Positions 1-5,118 of a stretch of 5,118 bases of DNA are shown here, piece by piece (position 1 is the stretch's first letter; each line of letters starts with the position of its first letter). Made by a program: the position numbers and the translations under genes. This stretch comes from Clostridiales bacterium. GTDB taxonomy: Bacteria > Bacillota > Clostridia > Peptostreptococcales > Anaerovoracaceae. Below the pieces are notes generated by a model that did not search any database, was not told the DNA's origin, and saw nothing but the letters and a program-made list of their open reading frames with translations. The DNA is taken from NCBI GenBank assembly GCA_012515135.1, contig JAAYYX010000203.1:1-5118 (forward strand). The letters are read 5' to 3'.

Positions 1-87
1 AAAATCAAAAATCATTTAAGAAACGAAAAAATCAAAAAATACAATGTGGCTGTGGATGTGAATCCATACAGCCTCTGGAGGAGTTAG
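1..87 (+). CDS. priA: 3' end of primosomal replication helicase PriA (partial, C-terminal 28 residues)
   Basis: Frame 1 is open from the window edge and stops at TAG 85-87, giving 28 residues. The last part reads VAVDVNPYSLWRS. This fits the C-terminal beta strand of PriA, where family members end in a pattern like 'hhhDVDPhSh' just before the stop. PriA is a 3'-5' DNA helicase that reloads the replisome at stalled forks. In many Bacillota priA lies directly upstream of def, which is the arrangement here: the def start codon comes one base after this stop, and the def ribosome binding site lies inside these last codons. The identification rests on a very short tail plus gene order, because the helicase and zinc-binding motifs lie outside the window. 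The basic, AT-rich stretch before the motif (K/N/R-rich) is unremarkable for a PriA C-terminal domain. Confidence 0.8.
   Translation, partial: KIKNHLRNEKIKKYNVAVDVNPYSLWRS
77..83 (+). promoter_or_regulatory. Ribosome binding site of def
   Basis: GGAGGAG is a near-perfect Shine-Dalgarno sequence, five bases before the ATG at 89. It lies inside the last codons of the upstream priA gene, so ribosomes finishing priA are placed directly at the def start. It fixes the def start codon. Confidence 0.85.
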
Positions 88-88
88 A

Positions 89-592
89 ATGGCATTAAGA
101 AACATATTGAAAGAAGACGATCCAACACTGAGGAAAAGGAGCAGAGAGGTCCCGGAAATAAATGAAAGGATATTGATCCTGTTGGATGACATGAAAGATA
201 CCATGAGGGAGGGAGCCGGGGTAGGACTGGCGGCACCTCAGGTCGGGGTACTGAGAAGGGTATTCATTGCATCCCTGGGAAACGATCAAGAAGAAAGCGA
301 ATTAAAAGAATTCATTGATCCCGAAATAATAGAAGCAGAAGGGGAGCAGGAAGGCGATGAGGGATGTCTTAGTGTGCCGGGATATGTGGGGACCGTTAAA
401 AGACCCGAGAGGATAAGGATAAAATACAAAGACAGGCAGGGTGATGAAAAAGTGGAGGATTTCACTGACTTTGATGCTGTGATCGTATGCCATGAGTTTG
501 ATCATCTGGAGGGCGTGCTTTATACAGATAAGGCTGAAGATATAAGAGAAGCGGTTGCCGGAGTCCAAGATGAGGGAGAAACAGATATATGA
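89..592 (+). CDS. def: Peptide deformylase (type 1)
   Basis: This cytosolic metalloenzyme, usually with Fe2+, removes the formyl group from the N-terminal methionine of new proteins. All three family motifs are present in order: GVGLAAPQ at residues 44-51, EGCLS at 91-95 with metal ligand Cys93, and HEFDH at 135-139 with ligands His135 and His139 and catalytic Glu136. The N-terminus MALRNILKEDDPTLRKRSREV is typical of clostridial and bacillar deformylases. The length of 167 residues suits a type 1 enzyme; the long insertion of type 2 (staphylococcal/Bacillus PdfB-like) enzymes is absent. The residue before the HExxH motif is Cys rather than the more common Gln; I recall this variant from other Clostridia and do not think it matters. 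The start is fixed by GGAGGAG five bases upstream. The gene overlaps fmt by four bases (ATGA), so the formylation and deformylation enzymes are translationally coupled. Confidence 0.97.
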   Translation: MALRNILKEDDPTLRKRSREVPEINERILILLDDMKDTMREGAGVGLAAPQVGVLRRVFIASLGNDQEESELKEFIDPEIIEAEGEQEGDEGCLSVPGYVGTVKRPERIRIKYKDRQGDEKVEDFTDFDAVIVCHEFDHLEGVLYTDKAEDIREAVAGVQDEGETDI

Positions 593-1524
593 GAATAATT
601 TTTATGGGGACTCCCTTCTTTGCAGTGCCGGCACTTGAGGCAATAAAAAACAGTGAACATGAAATATGTTTTGTTGTAAGTCAGCCTGACTCCCCAAAGG
701 ACAGAGGCAAAAAAATAAAAGCCGCTCCGGTAAAAGAAAAGGCACTTGAGATGGGTCTTACCGTATTGCAGCCCGAAAACATAAAGACCGACCGGATTTT
801 TTTTGACAAACTGGAGAAGTCCTGTCCGGAGCTGGTGGTGGTGGCGGCTTACGGAAAGATACTGCCGAAAGAGATCCTCCTCATGCCGAAATCCGGATGT
901 GTCAATATACATGCATCCCTGCTGCCCAGATTCAGGGGAGCGGCACCGATACAAAGAGCAATACTTGCCGGAGACCGGTGTACCGGTGTCACTATAATGT
1001 GCATGGAAGAGGGACTTGACACAGGAGATATACTTTCCTCCGCAGAAACAGAGATAGACCGTAAAACTTCGGGACAGCTGCATGATGAGCTGGCCGTTCT
1101 GGGTGCAGAGCTGCTTATGAAAACCATAAAGTCCATAGAAAAAGGGGAAATAGTCAGAAAACCGCAAAACGACAGCCTTTCCACATATGCACCCATGATA
1201 GATAAAAAAGAAGGGAAAATTGATTTTTCCAAAGGACCCTCTGAAATAGAAAGGCTGATAAGAGCCTTTGATCCACGCCCCGGCGCATACACCTTCTATA
1301 AAGGAGAGATGCTGAAAATATGGAAGGCAGAAGCATTTGAACAAGAAGACTGTGGAGGGAAAAGACCCGGAACAGTGATCAGTATTTCCGAAAAAGGAAT
1401 AGGCATAGCCGCGGGAAAAGGGCTGATCCTTATACGGGAAATGCAGATGCCCGGCAGGAAAAAAATGGCCGTTAAGGATTTTTTGAGGGGCAACAGCATT
1501 GAAATAATGACGGTTTTGGGTTAA
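589..1524 (+). CDS. fmt: Methionyl-tRNA formyltransferase
   Basis: The enzyme transfers a formyl group from 10-formyltetrahydrofolate to Met-tRNAfMet, producing the initiator tRNA of bacterial translation; Def later removes the formyl group. The N-terminal Rossmann-like formyltransferase domain (about residues 1-190) begins MRIIFMGTPFFAVPAL. It contains the catalytic triad at the same numbering as E. coli Fmt: Asn106 and His108 in VNIHAS, and Asp144 in GLDTGDIL. The folate-site signature SLLPRFRGAAPI spans 110-121. The C-terminal OB-fold domain (about 205-311) that helps bind tRNA is complete, with RPGAYT near 230-235 and a KDFLRG ending at 296-301. At 311 residues it has the normal family length. 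The start ATG shares bases with the def stop, with GAGGGAG at 572-578 as ribosome binding site, ten bases ahead. The gene ends in TAA and no frameshift is seen. Confidence 0.97.
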   Translation: MRIIFMGTPFFAVPALEAIKNSEHEICFVVSQPDSPKDRGKKIKAAPVKEKALEMGLTVLQPENIKTDRIFFDKLEKSCPELVVVAAYGKILPKEILLMPKSGCVNIHASLLPRFRGAAPIQRAILAGDRCTGVTIMCMEEGLDTGDILSSAETEIDRKTSGQLHDELAVLGAELLMKTIKSIEKGEIVRKPQNDSLSTYAPMIDKKEGKIDFSKGPSEIERLIRAFDPRPGAYTFYKGEMLKIWKAEAFEQEDCGGKRPGTVISISEKGIGIAAGKGLILIREMQMPGRKKMAVKDFLRGNSIEIMTVLG

Positions 1525-1527
1525 AAT
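1499..1527 (+). promoter_or_regulatory. Candidate internal sigma-A-type promoter ahead of the metallopeptidase
   Basis: TTGAAA at 1499-1504 and TAAAAT at 1522-1527 are separated by exactly 17 bases. Each hexamer differs by one base from the vegetative consensus (TTGACA / TATAAT). Transcription would start near 1534, leaving a leader of about two dozen bases that contains the GGAGG of the next gene. The site overlaps the end of fmt and lies at the widest gap of the cluster (33 bases). It is a pattern match only: in AT-rich DNA such pairs occur by chance, and there is no extended -10 TG motif. Confidence 0.4.
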
Positions 1528-1542
1528 GTAACTTGGTGTTTT

Positions 1543-1547
1543 GGAGG
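1543..1547 (+). promoter_or_regulatory. Ribosome binding site of the zinc metallopeptidase
   Basis: GGAGG (in TTGGAGGTAA) lies ten bases before the ATG at 1558. It supports that start over the in-frame Met codon four residues later. Confidence 0.8.
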
Positions 1548-1557
1548 TAAAAAACAT

Positions 1558-2262
1558 ATGTATTTCGGAATGTTCGATCCGACTTTTATACTGCTGATAC
1601 CGGCGATCATTTTTGCATTTATAGCACAGAGCCGGGTAAATTCCGCTTATAACAATTACTCCGGGGTAGCCGGAAGAAATGGCATGACAGGAGCCGCTGC
1701 AGCAAGAAAGATACTTGATTCCAACGGACTTGATCATGTCTCAGTGGAAATGGGAAAAGGAAGATTATCAGACCATTATGACCCGCGCAAAAAGATAATG
1801 CGTCTTTCACCTGATGTGTATAACGGCAGTTCAATTGCTTCTCTTGCAATAGCAGCTCATGAGTCGGGTCATGCGATCCAGCATGGTTCAAAGTATGTAC
1901 CTCTTAGTATAAGGAACGTTATCGCTGTTCCGGTAAGCATCGTATCCGGGCTTTCCTGGCCTCTTTTGATAGTAGGTCTGATAGTGATACAGACAGGTTA
2001 TTATTCCCAGGGAAACCTGATTTTTAATATAGGAATATTTGCTTTCGTTGGAGTTATACTTTTTCACACTATAACGCTGCCTGTGGAACTCAATGCCAGC
2101 AGAAGAGCACTTGTTCAGCTGGAAGAACTGGGTATAGTTCTGCCCGAAGAAACAGGCGGAGCCAAAAAGGTCCTTTCGGCGGCAGCTATGACATATGTGG
2201 CAGCCCTGGCTGTGGCAGTGGCGAATCTACTAAGAATATTGTTGATAAGGGGGCGTAGTTAG
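1558..2262 (+). CDS. Membrane-embedded neutral zinc metallopeptidase, YugP family (Zn_peptidase_2)
   Basis: A predicted integral membrane protein of 234 residues with a gluzincin-like HEXXH site: AHESGHAIQH at about 100-109, where His101 and His105 would bind zinc and Glu102 would be the catalytic base. A likely third ligand is Glu177 in LPVELNASRRA (174-184), a strongly conserved block of this family (PVEF-ASRRA). Another recognisable block is DHYDPR at 72-77. Hydrophobic segments at about 8-24, 121-148, 153-174 and 206-230 suggest four membrane spans, with the HEXXH between the first and second. The family (B. subtilis YugP and relatives) has no established substrate. In many Clostridia a member sits in this same cluster between fmt and rsmB, sometimes with a DUF116 protein, which is absent here. 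It starts 33 bases after fmt and ends one base before rsmB. Family assignment is firm; a role in membrane protein quality control is only a guess. Confidence 0.92.
   Translation: MYFGMFDPTFILLIPAIIFAFIAQSRVNSAYNNYSGVAGRNGMTGAAAARKILDSNGLDHVSVEMGKGRLSDHYDPRKKIMRLSPDVYNGSSIASLAIAAHESGHAIQHGSKYVPLSIRNVIAVPVSIVSGLSWPLLIVGLIVIQTGYYSQGNLIFNIGIFAFVGVILFHTITLPVELNASRRALVQLEELGIVLPEETGGAKKVLSAAAMTYVAALAVAVANLLRILLIRGRS
2247..2253 (+). promoter_or_regulatory. Ribosome binding site of rsmB
   Basis: AAGGGGG lies ten bases before the ATG at 2264, inside the last codons of the metallopeptidase gene. It fixes the rsmB start one base after the upstream stop and implies coupled translation. Confidence 0.65.
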
Positions 2263-2263
2263 A

Positions 2264-3559
2264 ATGGACGCAAACAGAAAAACAGCATACAACACACTTA
2301 TTGATGTGGAAACAAAAAAATCCTACTCAAATATAGCACTTAATCACCAGATAATATGCGGAAAACCGGGTAATGCCTCCTTTGTCAGAGAGCTTGTATA
2401 CGGTGTTCTTGAAAATAAAATGCTGCTTGATTATGTAATAGACAGCCTGGTTCCCAGCGGAGTTTCCAAAATCAAGGCCAGCGACCTTACTATACTTAGG
2501 ATGGGGATATACCAGCTGGCCAAAATGGACTCGGTACCGGAGTATGCAGCCGTAAATGAAAGTGTTGTACTGGCAAAGAAATTTGCAAGGGGCAGAGAAA
2601 ACTTCATAAACGGTGTATTAAGATCCTATATAAGAGACAAGTATAAAATAAAACTTCCCGACAGGAATGAAGATGAGATAAAATATCTTTCTGTGAAATA
2701 TTCATATGAACCATGGATAATCAAGCTCTGGCTTGAGAGTTATGATATAGGCTTTGTTGAAGAGCTGCTCAAAGCAGGCAATGAAAGTCCGGATATAACC
2801 ATAAGAATGAACTGGCTCAAAGTAATGAAAGAGGATCTGGTAAAAAACCTGGAAAAAAACGGATATACAGTGAAAGAAGGCAGGCACAGCAAAAATGCAC
2901 TTCATATAAAAGGAAAAGATCTGCTCAACACCCAGTTCTACAAGAACGGTATGTTTTCCGTGCAGGACGAAGCGTCACAGATGGTGGCTCAGATACTTGA
3001 CCCAAGACACGGGGAAACAATAATGGATGTATGTGCGGCTCCCGGAGGAAAGACTCTTGCCATCGCAGAAAGGATGAATAACAAGGGTATAGTGTTGGCC
3101 TCTGATATTTACAGGAGAAAACTTGATATAATAAACAGAGAAACAGAAAGACTGGGGATCAATATCGTAGAGACAAGAACATGGGATGCCACAAAAGTCG
3201 ATTCTTCCATGGCGGGAAAAGCGGACAGAGTGGTTGTGGATGCACCCTGCTCGGCGCTGGGTGTAATAAGAAGAAAACCGGAGATAAAATACAAAAAAGA
3301 AACTGCAGAGATACAGGCTCTGCCCGGCAAGCAGCTGGCCATTTTATCCGCATCTGCAAGTTATGTAAAACCCGGCGGAAAGCTTATGTACTGTACATGC
3401 ACGATAAATCCCTATGAAAACGAAAGGGTAATAAGTGATTTTATAAGGAAGATACCGTCTTTCATAGTGGAACAAACAGTTCAATTCCTGCCCAATGTGG
3501 ACGACACCGATGGATTTTATATATGTCTGATGAAAAAAACCGATGACCTTTTTGAGTAA
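2264..3559 (+). CDS. rsmB: 16S rRNA (cytosine-967-C5)-methyltransferase RsmB
   Basis: RsmB (also called Sun or RrmB) uses S-adenosylmethionine to methylate C967 (E. coli numbering) of 16S rRNA. The protein has 431 residues, the normal length for the two-part family. The N-terminal NusB-like RNA-binding domain covers about 1-130 and contains AVNESV (96-101) and FINGVLR (114-120). The catalytic Rossmann domain follows, with SAM-binding motif I DVCAAPGGKT at 255-264. The motif IV proline-cysteine is in DAPCSALGVIRRKPEIKY (326-343), with Cys329 expected to release the product. The motif VI nucleophile is Cys379 in YCTCTINPYENE; most relatives read YSTCT, so Cys377 is an extra nearby cysteine. The C-terminus TDGFYICLMKK is typical. 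AAGGGGG at 2247-2253 serves as ribosome binding site. It is followed by the phosphatase gene, not by rlmN as in many Bacillota. Confidence 0.96.
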   Translation: MDANRKTAYNTLIDVETKKSYSNIALNHQIICGKPGNASFVRELVYGVLENKMLLDYVIDSLVPSGVSKIKASDLTILRMGIYQLAKMDSVPEYAAVNESVVLAKKFARGRENFINGVLRSYIRDKYKIKLPDRNEDEIKYLSVKYSYEPWIIKLWLESYDIGFVEELLKAGNESPDITIRMNWLKVMKEDLVKNLEKNGYTVKEGRHSKNALHIKGKDLLNTQFYKNGMFSVQDEASQMVAQILDPRHGETIMDVCAAPGGKTLAIAERMNNKGIVLASDIYRRKLDIINRETERLGINIVETRTWDATKVDSSMAGKADRVVVDAPCSALGVIRRKPEIKYKKETAEIQALPGKQLAILSASASYVKPGGKLMYCTCTINPYENERVISDFIRKIPSFIVEQTVQFLPNVDDTDGFYICLMKKTDDLFE

Positions 3560-3577
3560 AAAAGGAAAAGAAAAAAT

Positions 3578-4330
3578 ATGATACAAATAGGATTCAAAAG
3601 CAGCAAAGGAATAAAAAGAAAGAATAATGAAGATGCCTGTTTTGTTATGCCAAAAGAAGAAGTATATATCGTTGCGGACGGTGTGGGTGGCAATAATGCC
3701 GGTGAACTGGCCAGCAGAACAGCTGTGACCTCTGTGGCCGCATACATCAAAAAAAATCCTATTGGGGAAATGTTTTCGGAGGAGCAGATCGGTGAATATT
3801 TCAAAGACTGCATGGAAGAAGCAAATAAAAAGGTTTATGATCTGGCCGAAAAATATGAACAAAACAGGGGAATGGCCACAACACTGGTCGTATGCCATCT
3901 TAAGAAGAACAGAGCATACATCTCAAATGTGGGGGACAGCAGAGCTTATATTTTCAGAAAAGGCACCCTTTCCCAGCTGACGGAAGACCACACATATGTG
4001 AACTCGCTGATAAAGATGGGGGTCATAACTGAAGATGAAGCCAAGGGGCATCAGAAAGTCAATATGATAACAAAGGCCCTGGGAGCGGAAAGAGAAATAG
4101 CTCCGGATTTTTACACCACAGATCTTAATAAAGGAGACATGATACTCCTTTGTACTGACGGGCTTTACGGAGAACTGGACAATAAAAAGATGGAAAAAAT
4201 AATAAAGAAAGAAGAAAATATGCCGGCCTTGACCGATGAATTTATAAAGGCTGCCAACAAAGCCGGAGGGAGAGACAATATAACAGTGATATGTATAAAA
4301 ATCGATGGAGGAGAGAATAATGAGCAGTAA
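3578..4330 (+). CDS. stp: PP2C-family protein serine/threonine phosphatase (PrpC/Stp type)
   Basis: A soluble Mg2+/Mn2+-dependent phosphatase that reverses phosphorylation by the kinase encoded next to it. At 250 residues it is a stand-alone PP2C domain of usual size with all bacterial motifs: RKNNEDA at 14-20 (Asp19), VADGVGG at 32-38 (metal ligands Asp34 and Gly35), GMATT at 98-102, NVGDSRAY at 117-124, LTEDHTYV at 134-141, CTDGL at 192-196 (Asp194) and GGRDNITV at 230-237 (Asp233). No metal-binding residue appears to be missing. There is no signal peptide or membrane span. The start is 18 bases after rsmB, preceded by a weaker purine-rich AAAGGAAAAG at 3561-3570, while the following kinase gene has a strong site. 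Its 3' end overlaps the kinase start by 11 bases. In B. subtilis the equivalent pair is PrpC/PrkC; the symbols stp and prpC are both used. Confidence 0.96.
   Translation: MIQIGFKSSKGIKRKNNEDACFVMPKEEVYIVADGVGGNNAGELASRTAVTSVAAYIKKNPIGEMFSEEQIGEYFKDCMEEANKKVYDLAEKYEQNRGMATTLVVCHLKKNRAYISNVGDSRAYIFRKGTLSQLTEDHTYVNSLIKMGVITEDEAKGHQKVNMITKALGAEREIAPDFYTTDLNKGDMILLCTDGLYGELDNKKMEKIIKKEENMPALTDEFIKAANKAGGRDNITVICIKIDGGENNEQ
4307..4313 (+). promoter_or_regulatory. Ribosome binding site of the kinase gene
   Basis: GGAGGAG lies six bases before the ATG at 4320, inside the last codons of the phosphatase gene. It supports the overlapping start of the kinase and is stronger than the site in front of the phosphatase. 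Confidence 0.85.
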
Positions 4331-5118
4331 GGTCATTGCAGGAAGATATGAATTGCTTGAAAAGATAGGCGACGGAGGAATGGCTGTTGTCTACAAAGCG
4401 AAATGCAGACTGCTTAATCGTTTTGTAGCGGTGAAGATACTCAAACCCGAATTCGTGAAGGATGCCAAGTTTGTGGAGAACTTCAGAAAAGAGTCTCATG
4501 CTGCGGCCAGTCTTTCGCATCCGAATATAGTAAATGTATATGATGTAGGCAGGGAAGGAAGCATCAATTATATCGTTATGGAACTGGTTGAAGGAAAGAC
4601 TTTGAGCAGTGTCATAAAAGAAGAGGCTCCCCTCCCTTACAAAAGAGTTATAGAACTGACAAAGCAAATCGCATCGGGACTTTCTGCCGCTCATAAAAAC
4701 AATATAATACACAGGGATGTCAAGCCTCACAACATACTTCTTACAGAAGACGGTGTCGCAAAAATAACCGATTTTGGCATTGCAAAGGCCGTCACTTCCA
4801 CCACCATAGTAGGAAATACATCGGAAGCAATAATGGGCTCTGTCCATTATTTTTCACCTGAACAGGCAAGAGGCGGATATGTCGATGAAAAATCAGACAT
4901 TTATTCTCTGGGAATAGTTATGTATGAAATGCTGACCGGAAGAGTGCCCTTTGACGGAGACAACCCTGTAAGTGTTGCACTTATGCATATAAACAATGAT
5001 ATTATACCTCCATCAAGGATAGTTCCCGGTATACCTCCCAGACTTGAACAGATAGTAATGAAAGCCACTGATAAATATCAGCCAAACAGATTTTCATCCG
5101 CAGAAGAAATGGTAGATC
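4320..5118 (+). CDS. prkC: PrkC/PknB-type membrane serine/threonine protein kinase, N-terminal kinase domain (partial, runs off window)
   Basis: The first 266 codons are present, open to the window edge, and cover nearly the whole Hanks-type kinase domain. The glycine-rich loop is GDGGMAVVY (17-25), the ATP-anchoring lysine is Lys39 in VAVKIL, the catalytic loop is HRDVKPHN (131-138) with Asp133, and the metal-binding motif is DFG at 151-153. The activation segment contains a Ser/Thr cluster (159-168) and ends GSVHYFSPEQARGG (173-186), a hallmark of PrkC/PknB kinases. In the family the kinase domain is followed by a transmembrane helix and extracellular PASTA repeats that sense muropeptides or peptidoglycan; these would lie beyond the window and are inferred. 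The kinase phosphorylates Ser/Thr residues of proteins in cell-wall, translation and stress pathways. The start codon overlaps the phosphatase gene by 11 bases, so kinase and phosphatase are made together. In relatives rsgA and rpe follow. Confidence 0.95.
   Translation, partial: MSSKVIAGRYELLEKIGDGGMAVVYKAKCRLLNRFVAVKILKPEFVKDAKFVENFRKESHAAASLSHPNIVNVYDVGREGSINYIVMELVEGKTLSSVIKEEAPLPYKRVIELTKQIASGLSAAHKNNIIHRDVKPHNILLTEDGVAKITDFGIAKAVTSTTIVGNTSEAIMGSVHYFSPEQARGGYVDEKSDIYSLGIVMYEMLTGRVPFDGDNPVSVALMHINNDIIPPSRIVPGIPPRLEQIVMKATDKYQPNRFSSAEEMVD

Noticed and set aside
16..45. TTAAGA and TACAAT with an 18-base spacer ahead of def, as a possible promoter
   Set aside because: The first hexamer matches the consensus at only four of six positions, the stretch is A-rich priA coding sequence, and tight spacing suggests read-through from upstream genes.
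479..509. Cys instead of Gln just before the HEFDH motif of peptide deformylase, as a possible active-site oddity
   Set aside because: All metal ligands and the catalytic Glu are present, and I recall Cys at this position in other clostridial deformylases, so it is probably ordinary variation.
520..1737. A long open frame of about 400 codons on the - strand, antisense to fmt
   Set aside because: It runs opposite fmt, whose catalytic residues and full-length family match are unambiguous. The translation is rich in Cys, Phe, Tyr, His and Ser with no recognisable domain, which is what a codon-bias shadow looks like, and it crosses the ends of both neighbouring genes.
4242..4847. An open frame of about 200 codons on the - strand, opposite the phosphatase end and the kinase domain
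   Set aside because: The + strand carries clear kinase motifs over this stretch; the antisense product has no recognisable pattern and a shadow-like composition.
1..5118. Search for a novel system, CRISPR array, mobile element, tRNA, riboswitch or terminator hairpin
   Set aside because: Coding sequence fills almost the whole window, the largest gap is 33 bases, and I saw no direct repeat series, inverted terminal repeat, tRNA-like fold or GC hairpin followed by a T run. The cluster is an ordinary core-genome region.

Overview
The window is part of a conserved housekeeping gene cluster from a Gram-positive Bacillota genome, most likely a member of the Clostridia. Three things point there: the gene order (priA end, def, fmt, YugP-type zinc metallopeptidase, rsmB, PP2C phosphatase, PrkC-type kinase); strong GGAGG-type ribosome binding sites; and frequent AGA/AGG arginine and ATA isoleucine codons in moderately AT-rich DNA. 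No species can be named from the sequence alone.

Layout: all seven genes are on the + strand and tightly packed. Positions 1-87 hold the last 28 codons of a gene whose ending matches the C-terminus of primosomal helicase PriA. Then follow def (89-592), fmt (589-1524), a membrane zinc metallopeptidase (1558-2262), rsmB (2264-3559), a PP2C Ser/Thr phosphatase (3578-4330) and the kinase domain of a PrkC/PknB-type kinase (4320 to the window edge). Junctions are +1, -4, +33, +1, +18 and -11 bases, so this reads as one operon with translational coupling at several points. There is no intergenic stretch over 33 bases, no recognisable terminator, and no RNA gene, repeat, mobile element or CRISPR array.

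How the genes work together: Fmt formylates the methionine of the initiator tRNA and Def removes that formyl group from new proteins. RsmB methylates a cytosine of 16S rRNA. The phosphatase and kinase form an opposed pair controlling Ser/Thr phosphorylation; in relatives they respond to cell-wall signals. The metallopeptidase has no established role.

No new system is visible. The points most worth a second look are the absence of rlmN, which usually sits between rsmB and the phosphatase in this cluster; a plausible internal promoter just ahead of the metallopeptidase; and the metallopeptidase itself as an uncharacterised passenger.
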